From Candidatus Gastranaerophilales bacterium HUM_12 (GTDB lineage: Bacteria; Cyanobacteriota; Vampirovibrionia; Gastranaerophilales; Gastranaerophilaceae): a stretch of 8,518 bases of DNA. Under the pieces are notes generated by a model. It made no database searches. It worked only from the letters and a program-made list of their open reading frames with translations, and was not told the DNA's origin. Position numbers and translations under genes: made by a program. Every line of letters starts with the position of its first letter. The first letter of the stretch is position 1. Where the stretch lies: positions 56,021 to 64,538 of the forward strand of contig DABJ01000011.1 in NCBI GenBank assembly GCA_002102825.1. The letters are read 5' to 3'. Shown one piece after another: positions 1 to 7,316 of this stretch.

Positions 1-38
1 TAAAACACTTGCGCCTCTTTTAAAAAGTTTTTTACAAC

Positions 39-389
39 CTAAAATGGTTTAGTTTGGTTTAACTTCATACGAAGTTCTCTAAATCTTGAGATATCTTCTT
101 GAGTTTTACCGGAATCTTTGAACACCGCCTGAGTTGTTGGGTGAACCATCAAAACATAATCCATGTGAATTTCTAAGAAGTTGTATCTTCTTGGAGATTG
201 ATTACCAACTCTTGGATATATTTCAGCATTTGTTACTGCCAAAAATCTTCTTTCCTTATCGTTCAAAAGGTCTGTCAACTCTCTGTTTGTATTTGTATAT
301 TTTGATACGTGAACAACACCTTTAATATCGTGATCTGCTGTCAAAATTGTTACTTCTATTGGAACTGTATCACTGTGTTTTGCTGCCAT
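39..389 (-). CDS. Small uncharacterised beta-rich protein (DUF6812-like)
   Basis: A complete 116-residue protein with no signal peptide or membrane segment, so probably cytoplasmic. Residues 10-85 alternate hydrophobic and polar positions (IEVTILTADHDIKGVVHV, then RRFLAVTNAEIYPR, then YNFLEIHMDYVLMVHP), which suggests a compact all-beta fold. The motif DLLNDKERRFLAVTNAEIY is the most distinctive part and resembles, from memory, the uncharacterised DUF6812 family of cyanobacteria-related bacteria; that assignment is tentative. The C-terminal 25 residues are charged and probably helical. The ATG at 387-389 follows a GAGG-type ribosome binding site about 11 bases upstream. The gene lies downstream of yitT in the same direction, but an 81-bp gap containing its own promoter suggests separate transcription. 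The function is unknown, and nothing in the sequence shows a catalytic motif. Confidence 0.8.
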   Translation of the reverse strand: MAAKHSDTVPIEVTILTADHDIKGVVHVSKYTNTNRELTDLLNDKERRFLAVTNAEIYPRVGNQSPRRYNFLEIHMDYVLMVHPTTQAVFKDSGKTQEDISRFRELRMKLNQTKPF

Positions 390-422
390 TTTATTCTCTT
401 CCTCTTATATCTTATTAACAAT

Positions 423-451
423 AGTATATTATATTTTGAGCAAATTGTCTA
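423..451 (-). promoter_or_regulatory. Sigma-70-type promoter for the 116-residue protein gene
   Basis: On the minus strand, TAGACA (446-451) and TATACT (423-428) are separated by exactly 17 bases; each matches the sigma-70 consensus at 5 of 6 positions. A start near 416 would leave a leader of about 27 bases including the ribosome binding site. Read from sequence only. Confidence 0.6.
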
Positions 452-470
452 TATGTTAAAATTTTCAAAA

Positions 471-1328
471 TTATTTTCTAAATCTTCCACCATAAACTTC
501 ATGAACATCAACAACTGAAACAAAAGCTTTTGGGTCAATTTCTTTTATAATATCAATCATTTTAGGAAGTTCAAGTCTTGAAATTACGCAATAAATCAAA
601 TCTTTATCTTGTCCTGTATAACCACCAATACCTTGCAAATATGTAACACTAATGTCAAGTCTTTCTATTAATTGCTCCCCGATAGCAGATGCATTATCAC
701 TAATAATTCTGACAGATTTTGAACTGTTGAAACCTTCCATTACAGTATCAATAACTTTTGAAGCAATAAAGTATGTCATAATTGAGTACATTGCGCTTTC
801 CCAGCTAAAAACTTTCCCTGCTGCTAGATAAATAAACACATTTATACCCATGATGAATTCGCCAACAGAAACTCCCAACTTTTTAGACACAACCAAAGAC
901 AACATCTCAGTTCCATCTAGTGAGCCTTCGTGCTTTAAGATAATTCCAACACCAAGTCCAAGAATTATTCCACCAAAAACTGTCGCCAATAATAAATCGT
1001 GAGTAACTTTGTAATGATGAAAAATATTCAAAAATACAGCAAGAATTATGTTCGCAAATGCGGTCTGAACAACAAACTTCCCACCCATTTTTTTGAACGC
1101 CATTATAATAAATGGAGTATTCAAAATTAAAATAAGTAAACCTAAATTCCATTTTGTAATATGGCTGACAATCATTGAAATACCAATAACCCCACCATCA
1201 ATAATGTTATTAGGAACTAAAAAAGATTCTAATGCAAAAGCCGTAATCATAGCTCCCACAGTTAAAAATATAATATTTTTCAACTGACTTAAAAAACTAT
1301 TTCCTTTTGCATCAAGACTTTTTGCCAT
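471..1328 (-). CDS. YitT-family membrane protein with C-terminal DUF2179 domain
   Basis: A 285-residue integral membrane protein. Hydrophobic stretches near residues 17-38, 42-56, 62-79, 87-105, 112-133, 155-171 and 177-195 form the YitT/DUF161-type membrane region, probably five or six crossing segments. The loop HEGSLDGTEML (133-143) corresponds to the family's conserved glycine-rich segment. Residues about 205-280 form a soluble DUF2179-type domain containing IGGYTGQDKDLIYCVISR (234-251) and ending VDVHEVYGGRF, typical of the family. Length is normal (around 280-300). No transported substrate is established for the family, so none is claimed. The ATG at 1326-1328 is one base beyond the cdaA stop codon, and its weak GAG-type ribosome site lies in the end of cdaA. 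Translational coupling to cdaA is therefore likely, and the protein may act in the same c-di-AMP or envelope context. Confidence 0.9.
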   Translation of the reverse strand: MAKSLDAKGNSFLSQLKNIIFLTVGAMITAFALESFLVPNNIIDGGVIGISMIVSHITKWNLGLLILILNTPFIIMAFKKMGGKFVVQTAFANIILAVFLNIFHHYKVTHDLLLATVFGGIILGLGVGIILKHEGSLDGTEMLSLVVSKKLGVSVGEFIMGINVFIYLAAGKVFSWESAMYSIMTYFIASKVIDTVMEGFNSSKSVRIISDNASAIGEQLIERLDISVTYLQGIGGYTGQDKDLIYCVISRLELPKMIDIIKEIDPKAFVSVVDVHEVYGGRFRK

Positions 1329-1329
1329 A

Positions 1330-2232
1330 TTAATTCTCGTTTTTCTTAGTTAATAATTTTTCCAGATTAAATCTTTGTTTTTTTTCAGGTTGTTCGTTCT
1401 TTTTGTAACCCAAAATCTTTTCTAAATCCGCTTTCAATGTTGGAATATCATCATATTTTTTCAATGTACCATCTAGTGTTACAGAGACATCGCCTGTTTC
1501 TTCTGACACAACAAGACAAGCTGCATTGCTTGATTCTGTCATACCAATAGCTGCCCTGTGACGAGTTCCGTATTTCCAACTAAGTTTTGGGTCGTCTGTC
1601 AATGGAAGTAAAACCCCCGCAGAAATTATTTTTGAACCGCTAATTACAACCGCACCATCATGAAGTGGAGTGTTAACATGAAAAATAGTCAACAACAATT
1701 CGGTTGAAACATCAGCATTTAAAATTGTACCAACATCGTGGTAAGTATTACTCAAATCATTTTGAAATACAATCAATGCCCCAGTGTGAGATTTCGAAAG
1801 ATATTTTACGGCTTCAATAATTTCTTTAATTACGTCAATTGATTTGTTGTCATCTTTTTTCTTTCCGTTATCAAAAAGTCGTTTAAAGAAATCGACTTGT
1901 CCCAAATAACCTAAAAATCTTCTAAGTTCAGGTTGGAAAATTACAATTAAACTTAATGCAACAAGTGTAACAATTGAACGAATAAATACACCCAAAATTG
2001 TTAAATCAACCGCAATTAAAACTTCGCTCAAAATCCATAAAAATACAAGAACAACAGCACCTTTTACAAATTTTTCAGAATGGGTATTTTTGATAAATTT
2101 TTGATAAAAAATCATCAAAATTGCAACGATAATTAAAACTTCAAACGTGTTTTTCCAACCAAATGTATCTTTAATATACATGTGCCAATTGCCTATGAAA
2201 TTTTGAAGTAATAATAAAATATCGTCTGTCAT
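1330..2232 (-). CDS. cdaA: Diadenylate cyclase CdaA (c-di-AMP synthase)
   Basis: Condenses two ATP into cyclic di-AMP, a messenger that controls potassium and osmotic balance and cell-wall homeostasis in many bacteria. Three membrane segments (about residues 29-47, 57-77 and 80-99) anchor it in the inner membrane, followed by the family linker FQPELRR (99-105) and a cytoplasmic DAC domain (about 115-275). The signature residues are intact: DGA at 192-194 within LHDGAVVI, RHRAA at 224-228 within GTRHRAAIG, and SEETG at 243-247. This arrangement identifies the CdaA/DacA class, not DisA or CdaS. At 300 residues it is slightly longer than usual because of a lysine-rich tail after about 276. Its ATG overlaps the lysA stop codon by one base (TAATG). 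No cdaR or glmM, the Firmicutes partners, is present; linkage to lysA is the cyanobacterial arrangement as I know it. Confidence 0.96.
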   Translation of the reverse strand: MTDDILLLLQNFIGNWHMYIKDTFGWKNTFEVLIIVAILMIFYQKFIKNTHSEKFVKGAVVLVFLWILSEVLIAVDLTILGVFIRSIVTLVALSLIVIFQPELRRFLGYLGQVDFFKRLFDNGKKKDDNKSIDVIKEIIEAVKYLSKSHTGALIVFQNDLSNTYHDVGTILNADVSTELLLTIFHVNTPLHDGAVVISGSKIISAGVLLPLTDDPKLSWKYGTRHRAAIGMTESSNAACLVVSEETGDVSVTLDGTLKKYDDIPTLKADLEKILGYKKNEQPEKKQRFNLEKLLTKKNEN

Positions 2233-3560
2233 TATTTTAACCTATCCGGAATTATATCGTGCGAAATTAAATCATCTAAATTTTCTCTATTGATAATAAT
2301 ATCAGATTGAGAATTATTTACAAGAACCATTGCAGGTTTTTGAACTCTGTTGTAATTTGAAGCCATTGAATAATTGTAAGCTCCGGTATTATAAACACAC
2401 AAAATGTCGCCCTCCACAGGATTTGGCAATTCAATATCCTTTATCAAAATATCGCCTGATTCACAATATCTGCCGGCAACAGTAACTTTTTCAAGTTGTG
2501 CATTTTCTTTCTTGTTTGCAATTTGAGCAAAATATTCAGCCTGATACATTGATGGACGAGGGTTATCTGCCATACCGCCATCTACTGCAACATACTTTGT
2601 ACCATGTGGAACTTGTTTTGAACTTCCAATAGAATAAAGTGTAACTCCTGATGTAGAAATTATGCTTCTTCCAGGCTCTAAAAATAAAGTTGGAGATTCG
2701 ATATTATATTTTTCAATAACTTCATTTAGTTTGTTTATAATAATTTCACCAATCTCATAAGTTGATGGAGGAACATCTTTTTCTGTATATTTTACACCTA
2801 ATCCGCCACCAATATTGATTTCATCTAGCTTTATACCAAATTTTTTGTCTAATCTTGAAATCTCTTTTACTAAAATTTCAATCTCATCTGAGTAAATGCT
2901 AGTTTCAAAAATCTGAGAACCAATATGAGCATGAAGTCCGTGAAGTTTTAAATTTTTATACTCATCTAAAATTAATTCAACAGCTTCATCAATTTGCGTT
3001 ATATCAAACCCGAATTTTGAATCCAAATGACCGGTTTGAATATACTCATGTGTATGACATTCAATCCCAGGGGTAATTCTCAATAGAATTCCAACAGTTT
3101 TATTTTTAGACTTTGCGACTTCATTTAACAAAGTCAGTTCTAAAAAGTTATCCACAGAAAATCTACCAACACCAAGTTCTACAGCTAAAGCCAACTCATC
3201 ATAAGACTTGTTACTACCATTGAATAGAACATGGCTCATATCAACTCCGGCTTTGTAAACCGTATAAATTTCACCACCGGAAACGGTATCAAAACCAAAA
3301 CCCTCACTATCAACTATTTTAGCAATTGAACTTGTACATAAGGCTTTTGACGCATACATCATGTGCGTTTTTGGATATTTTGCAAAAGCTTTTTTATAAT
3401 CTCTGCAAATTGAACGCAAAGTTTCTTCATCAACCACATACAAAGGAGTTGAATATTTTTCAGCTAAAGATACTAAATCGCAACCGCCAATTTCAATATT
3501 TCCGGCATCATTTATTTTCGTGGTAATTGGTTTTTGGAATTGGTTTGTACTAGATGTCAT
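2232..3560 (-). CDS. lysA: Diaminopimelate decarboxylase
   Basis: PLP-dependent enzyme that decarboxylates meso-diaminopimelate to L-lysine and CO2, the last step of the DAP pathway, in the cytoplasm. The fold type III (alanine racemase-like) barrel spans about residues 40-300 and carries the PLP lysine K72 in YASKAL. Other conserved elements are HIGSQ (212-216), the phosphate-binding GGGLG (251-255) and EPGR (295-298). The C-terminal beta domain has catalytic Cys366 in CESGD (366-370) and GAYNYSMASNYN (393-404), whose tyrosine contacts PLP. At 442 residues it is of normal length and appears intact. The ATG at 3558-3560 is well supported by AAGGAG at 3566-3571, five bases upstream. It is the first gene of the lysA-cdaA-yitT run and overlaps cdaA by one base. 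The winged-helix gene upstream is 75 bp away. Confidence 0.97.
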   Translation of the reverse strand: MTSSTNQFQKPITTKINDAGNIEIGGCDLVSLAEKYSTPLYVVDEETLRSICRDYKKAFAKYPKTHMMYASKALCTSSIAKIVDSEGFGFDTVSGGEIYTVYKAGVDMSHVLFNGSNKSYDELALAVELGVGRFSVDNFLELTLLNEVAKSKNKTVGILLRITPGIECHTHEYIQTGHLDSKFGFDITQIDEAVELILDEYKNLKLHGLHAHIGSQIFETSIYSDEIEILVKEISRLDKKFGIKLDEINIGGGLGVKYTEKDVPPSTYEIGEIIINKLNEVIEKYNIESPTLFLEPGRSIISTSGVTLYSIGSSKQVPHGTKYVAVDGGMADNPRPSMYQAEYFAQIANKKENAQLEKVTVAGRYCESGDILIKDIELPNPVEGDILCVYNTGAYNYSMASNYNRVQKPAMVLVNNSQSDIIINRENLDDLISHDIIPDRLK

Positions 3561-3590
3561 TTTTGCTCCTTAACTGCGATATGCAACTTT

Positions 3591-3599
3591 ATAATAACA
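3591..3599 (-). promoter_or_regulatory. Possible extended -10 promoter of the lysA operon
   Basis: The minus strand reads TGTTATTAT, an extended -10 element with the hexamer TATTAT (3591-3596) matching the consensus at 5 of 6 positions. I see no convincing -35 box at the right distance. A start near 3584 would give a leader of about 24 bases carrying the AAGGAG site. It lies in the 75-bp gap after the winged-helix gene; read-through from that gene remains possible. Confidence 0.35.
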
Positions 3600-3635
3600 T
3601 ATTTGAACTAAAAAATATATACTAAATTTGAAAAA

Positions 3636-3959
3636 TTAATAAGAAAAATATTTATCAAAATCAACATCATCAAAACTACACAAAAGCATAAAAATTTCAT
3701 CATCTTCGTCCATTCTTTGAAAGTTGTATTCATTAAACTTCCAATATTTGGGGTTTATGCCTTTAACTCTGACAATATCTTTTTCTTTTAAAATATTCAA
3801 TTTTTTCTTCACCACATCAACTGGAAGATTAACGAGCTTAGCAAGTTCAACTGCCGTAATCCCGTCATCAGACGAGCATTTCTCGGGAGTTAGAAACATC
3901 AACTCCAGCCCGACCGATTTAAGCTCTTTATCTTCTTCGTTTCGCGTGTAACTATCCAT
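3636..3959 (-). CDS. Small winged-helix DNA-binding-like protein with acidic tail
   Basis: A 107-residue soluble protein that I cannot assign to a named family. Residues about 15-78 fit a winged helix-turn-helix: a first helix (KSVGLELMFL), ITAVELAKLV (34-43), the turn NLPV, a recognition-type helix VDVVKKKLNILKEK (47-60), and a wing DIVRVKGINPKYWKF (61-75). The C-terminal tail (84-107) is strongly acidic (DEDDE, then DDVDFDKYF), unusual for a simple repressor and possibly a protein contact. The ATG at 3957-3959 is the only plausible start: the upstream in-frame codons contain no ATG, GTG or TTG before a stop, and there is no clear Shine-Dalgarno sequence. A 12-bp perfect palindrome lies 28 bp upstream. 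It precedes lysA on the same strand and is divergent from pheT. A regulatory role is inference; it has no sensor domain. Confidence 0.75.
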   Translation of the reverse strand: MDSYTRNEEDKELKSVGLELMFLTPEKCSSDDGITAVELAKLVNLPVDVVKKKLNILKEKDIVRVKGINPKYWKFNEYNFQRMDEDDEIFMLLCSFDDVDFDKYFSY

Positions 3960-3986
3960 ATTTACATGATAACCGAAACATATTCT

Positions 3987-3998
3987 AAGGATATCCTT
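3987..3998. repeat. 12-bp perfect palindrome AAGGATATCCTT, possible operator
   Basis: Perfect inverted repeat centred between 3992 and 3993, 28 bp upstream of the winged-helix start codon and about 140 bp upstream of the pheT transcription start. TAGAAT or TATAAA sequences beside it could be -10 boxes of the winged-helix gene. Position and symmetry would suit a dimeric regulator, but one or two 12-bp palindromes are expected by chance in a window of this size. Confidence 0.4.
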
Positions 3999-4056
3999 TA
4001 TTTATATGAGTGGTTTAAATTTCAAAGTTTACATTAAAACTGCGGAGCATTTTTTC

Positions 4057-4083
4057 CCTTATTTCCTTGCGCCTTATTTCCTT
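4057..4083. repeat. Tandem 12-bp direct repeat upstream of the pheT promoter
   Basis: CCTTATTTCCTT occurs exactly at 4057-4068 and again at 4072-4083, separated by GCG, giving a 15-bp period. The second copy ends 11 bases before the pheT -35 box. The location would suit an activator or repressor site. The sequence is pyrimidine-rich, so a simple slippage duplication is an alternative. Confidence 0.6.
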
Positions 4084-4094
4084 ATATATATTAT

Positions 4095-4123
4095 TTTACA
4101 TCTTTTTTCTTTTGTAATAAAAT
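4095..4123 (+). promoter_or_regulatory. Sigma-70-type promoter of pheT
   Basis: TTTACA (4095-4100) and TAAAAT (4118-4123) are 17 bases apart; each matches the consensus at 5 of 6 positions. A start near 4130 gives a leader of about 34 bases with GAGGGA at 4149-4154, nine bases before the pheT ATG. The leader is too short for a T-box or attenuator. Confidence 0.65.
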
Positions 4124-4163
4124 AAAAACATAGATAATATTAAATTATGAGGGAATTAATAAA

Positions 4164-6644
4164 ATGCAAGTATCTTTAAATTGGTTAAATGAATTCGTTG
4201 ATTTGTCAAATGTTGAAGCATCTCAAATTGCTCATGAATTGACTATGAGTGGTTTAGAGGTTGAAGCTGTTGAAGACGTTAAACCAAGTTTTACAAATAT
4301 AAAAACTGTTAAAATCGAAAAAATTGATGCTCACCCAAATTCAGACAGATTACACCTTGTGACTGTTAACACAGGTAGTGGCTTGAAAACAGTTGTTTGT
4401 GGTGCACAAAACATTGCTGAAGGACAAGTTGTTCCTTATGCAAGTGTTGGTTCACAAGTTTTGGATAGAAAAACAGGGGAGATGTTTACTTTGACTCCTG
4501 CAGTTATCCGTGGTGTTGAATCACAAGGAATGTTATGTTCTGCCGATGAACTTGGAGTTTCTGATAGAAATTATCAAGAAGAAGACGGCATTTTAATTTT
4601 AAACAGAATTTTCTCAGATGTTCAATTAGGACAAGACGTTAAAGATGTTTTAGGATTTGAAAAAGATACAGTTCTTGATGTTGCACCAACGGCAAACAGG
4701 GGAGATCAAATGTCAGTTATCGGTGTTGCCAGAGAACTAAGCTCACTATTCAATACTCCATTGAAATTTAATCCTATTGAATGCACAAAAGATTTATCAA
4801 CTGACAAATTTAAAGTTGAAATCAAAGATAAAACTGTTTGCAAATACTATTCAATCGCATTATTGAAAAATATTAAAACAAAACCATCTCCGGATTGGAT
4901 GAAAAAAAGGCTTTTAGCATCTGGTGTTCGTTCAATAAATAATGTCGTTGATATTACAAACTATGTAATGCTTGAATATGGTTGCCCTCTTCACGCATTT
5001 GATGCTGATAAACTTGATGGTTATCTTTGCGTAAGAAGAGCTGAAGATGGTGAAAAATTAATTACACTTGACGAGGTTGAAAGAACACTTACAACTGATT
5101 CTGTATTGATTGCAACAAAAGATAAAGGTGTTTGCTTAGGTGGTGTTTTCGGTGGTGCGAATTCTGAAATTGATGATAATACAACTTCAATCGCATTAGA
5201 AGCAGCATATTTCACTCCTGCAACTAACAGAAAATCTGCAAGAAGTGCAGGATATAGAAGCGAAGCAAGTGCAAGATTTGAACGTGGTATTGATATTGAA
5301 GCCGTAAAACCGGCTTTGATGCGTGCAATGCAATTGTTGGTTGAGTATGCAGATGCAGAAGTTGTCGGAGTAGTTGAAGATGGGGAAAATAAACTTGAAC
5401 CTATTGAAATCACCTTAAGATATGCACAAATTAAAAGAATTTTAGGTTGTGAAATCGCACCTGAAAGATGTATAAATATCTTAGAAAATTTAGGATTTAA
5501 AAAATTGGGTGGAAATGATGCCGCTGCTAAATTTTTAGTTCCAAGTTTCAGAGCTTACGATGTTACAAGAGAAATTGATTTGATTGAAGAAATTGCAAGA
5601 ATCAATGGTTATGACAAAATTTCTCCGACATTACCATCAAAAGCTCAAACTCCAACAATTACTTTGGAAGAAAAAGTTATTAATAAGGTTAATGAAATTA
5701 TGCTATCAGCAGGTTTGAACGAAATTCAAACAAGTTCACTTATCGGTAAACCGTTGTTAGACAAATTCAAAATTACTTATGATGATGAAAATGCAGTTAA
5801 AGTTTTAAACGCAGCAAGTGAAGATTATGCAATGCTACGTCAAACTTTGGCTGCCAGTGTTTTGAACTGTATGAAATATAATTTTGATAACGGTCAGAAA
5901 AATTTCTGGGCTTATGAAATTGGTAAAACATACATCAAAACAGCACCTGCTGATGAAAAATCAACCGGTGTTAAAGAAACAAGAGTTTTAGAAGGTGTTT
6001 TAACAGGTGAAGTTCAAAATTCTAAATGGCAAGTTAAAACAACTGTTGATTTCTACACTGTTAAAGGTATTTTAGAAAACTTGTTTAAGGAGTTAGATGT
6101 TTTAAGAAGAATTAAAATCGTTCCTATTGAAAAAACTGACCTTATCAACACACACAAAGCTCTTCACCCTTATAGAACTGCGGTTATTATGTTGTTAGGT
6201 AAACATCCTCTTCCTATCGGATATTTTGGACAAGTTCACCCGACATTGATTGATAAATTGAAATTAAATCAAAATGCATTCTTGTTCAAAGTCGATTTAA
6301 CAGAGTTGATTGGAGCTGTTAAAGAATCTGTTCCAAGATTCAAACATATCCCTCAATATCCGGAAGTTAGACGTGATATTGCATTTATTATTAACGACGA
6401 AGTATCTTTTGATGATATTCAAAAAGTTATTAAAAGTTCTGTTAAGCAAAATATCTTCAAAGGTTCTGAAATCTTTGATGTATATCAAGGTGAACACGTT
6501 GAAGACGGTTTCAAAAGTGTTGCTTTCAGAATTAAAATGCAAGATGAAAATGCAACTTTGACAGACGAAATCATTGAACAACAAATGACTTCTGTTAGAG
6601 AAAAATTACAAAAAACTTATGCTCAAATTTCATTCAGGGAGTAA
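4164..6644 (+). CDS. pheT: Phenylalanine--tRNA ligase beta subunit
   Basis: Beta chain of the alpha2-beta2 phenylalanyl-tRNA synthetase, which charges tRNA-Phe in the cytoplasm; this chain binds tRNA and edits mischarged Tyr-tRNA. All expected domains appear in order: N-terminal segment beginning MQVSLNWLNEFVDL, EMAP/OB-type tRNA-binding domain (about 39-150, with AHPNSDRLHL and VVCGAQNI), B3/B4 editing domain (about 210-400, with EYGCPLHAFD at 271-280, GGVFGG at 326-331 and SARFERGID at 369-377), B5 domain (about 413-485), catalytic-like core (about 500-720), and the anticodon-binding ferredoxin-like domain (about 728-825, starting near QYPEVRRDIAF). At 826 residues it is slightly longer than the usual roughly 800 and intact. 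GAGGGA supports the start. pheS is not adjacent, so the alpha chain must be encoded elsewhere. The next gene begins 7 bases after the stop. Confidence 0.98.
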   Translation: MQVSLNWLNEFVDLSNVEASQIAHELTMSGLEVEAVEDVKPSFTNIKTVKIEKIDAHPNSDRLHLVTVNTGSGLKTVVCGAQNIAEGQVVPYASVGSQVLDRKTGEMFTLTPAVIRGVESQGMLCSADELGVSDRNYQEEDGILILNRIFSDVQLGQDVKDVLGFEKDTVLDVAPTANRGDQMSVIGVARELSSLFNTPLKFNPIECTKDLSTDKFKVEIKDKTVCKYYSIALLKNIKTKPSPDWMKKRLLASGVRSINNVVDITNYVMLEYGCPLHAFDADKLDGYLCVRRAEDGEKLITLDEVERTLTTDSVLIATKDKGVCLGGVFGGANSEIDDNTTSIALEAAYFTPATNRKSARSAGYRSEASARFERGIDIEAVKPALMRAMQLLVEYADAEVVGVVEDGENKLEPIEITLRYAQIKRILGCEIAPERCINILENLGFKKLGGNDAAAKFLVPSFRAYDVTREIDLIEEIARINGYDKISPTLPSKAQTPTITLEEKVINKVNEIMLSAGLNEIQTSSLIGKPLLDKFKITYDDENAVKVLNAASEDYAMLRQTLAASVLNCMKYNFDNGQKNFWAYEIGKTYIKTAPADEKSTGVKETRVLEGVLTGEVQNSKWQVKTTVDFYTVKGILENLFKELDVLRRIKIVPIEKTDLINTHKALHPYRTAVIMLLGKHPLPIGYFGQVHPTLIDKLKLNQNAFLFKVDLTELIGAVKESVPRFKHIPQYPEVRRDIAFIINDEVSFDDIQKVIKSSVKQNIFKGSEIFDVYQGEHVEDGFKSVAFRIKMQDENATLTDEIIEQQMTSVREKLQKTYAQISFRE

Positions 6645-6651
6645 TTAAATT

Positions 6652-7311
6652 ATGAAAAAATTCATCTTATTATTGTCTGTTTTGACATTAACTTTTGGAT
6701 TTGGTTTTTGCGAAAATACTTATTCAAAAGACGTAATACCTGTAAGACCAAACATTGTGACGGTTAATACTGTTGGCTTGTACCAAGTAGGTAATGATGT
6801 TAGAATTTACAAAGAACCGAATGAAGAATCACAAATCCTTTACCGTGTTCGCTGGAATAATGATGAATTTTTTCCGGATACAATCGGAGCAGAAAAGTTT
6901 TTTACATTGTTTTTACCGGCAAAAGAACTTGCACTTGTTAGTGTTGTTGATGTTCTTGATGATTGGGTTGAAATTGTTTATGATAATTCAACGGGAAAAA
7001 CCGGTTGGATAAAAAAAGATGACCCGTACAAATTTATGACATGGATTAATTTCTACAATATCTATGGCAAAAAATACGGTTTAAATCTTTTAAAAAGTGC
7101 TCCGGAAACTTGCAAAGACATGAAATCTTCACCTGAAGATATGGCAAAAACTATTTCAACAATGAATTATCCGCAAAAAATCAATTTGAATGTCATTCGT
7201 GGAAACTGGGCACTTGTTAGTGTTATGGATTTAGACAGAACACCAAAAACCGGATATATTCGCTGGAGATCAGATGATGGTGTTCGCTATTTCTTCCCTG
7301 ACGTAAAATAG
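6652..7311 (+). CDS. Exported SH3-like domain protein
   Basis: A 219-residue protein with a typical N-terminal signal sequence: MKKF, a hydrophobic core to about residue 19, then a polar mature region. The segment GFGFC is not a valid lipobox because Phe precedes the Cys, so a soluble periplasmic or envelope protein is more likely than a lipoprotein. Residues about 42-125 resemble a bacterial SH3 domain (NDVRIYKEPNEESQIL, later DDWVEIVYDNSTGKTGWIK). A second related unit appears near 184-210, sharing ALVSVxD and KTGxIxW-like positions. Bacterial SH3 domains often bind cell-wall peptides, but no ligand or enzyme domain is visible here. The ribosome site AGGGAG (6636-6641) lies in the end of pheT, and the 7-bp gap implies co-transcription with pheT. 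No functional link with translation is evident. Confidence 0.82.
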   Translation: MKKFILLLSVLTLTFGFGFCENTYSKDVIPVRPNIVTVNTVGLYQVGNDVRIYKEPNEESQILYRVRWNNDEFFPDTIGAEKFFTLFLPAKELALVSVVDVLDDWVEIVYDNSTGKTGWIKKDDPYKFMTWINFYNIYGKKYGLNLLKSAPETCKDMKSSPEDMAKTISTMNYPQKINLNVIRGNWALVSVMDLDRTPKTGYIRWRSDDGVRYFFPDVK

Positions 7312-7316
7312 TTTGA

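Noticed and set aside
1..38. Possible GTG start of a further minus-strand gene at 6-8, preceded by GAGG
   Set aside because: Only two codons are visible before the window edge, so coding cannot be judged.
461..480. AATTTTGAAAATTTT as a terminator after yitT
   Set aside because: All-AT short inverted repeat without a GC core; common by chance in DNA this AT-rich.
4041..4056. Hairpin TGC-GGA-GCA followed by six T, resembling a terminator
   Set aside because: The stem is only 3 bp and no plus-strand gene lies upstream.
4124..4163. T-box or peptide-leader attenuator for pheT
   Set aside because: The leader from the apparent promoter is only about 34 bases and shows no Phe-rich small frame, no T-box sequence and no terminator hairpin.
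5021..5413. Open frame of about 130 codons antisense to pheT, rich in Ser
   Set aside because: It lies fully inside the pheT editing-domain coding region and shows no ribosome site or family motif; it is a by-product of pheT codon use.
6700..6720. Lipoprotein signal at the Cys of GFGFC in the SH3-like protein
   Set aside because: Phe at the -1 position does not fit a lipobox, which needs Gly, Ala or Ser.
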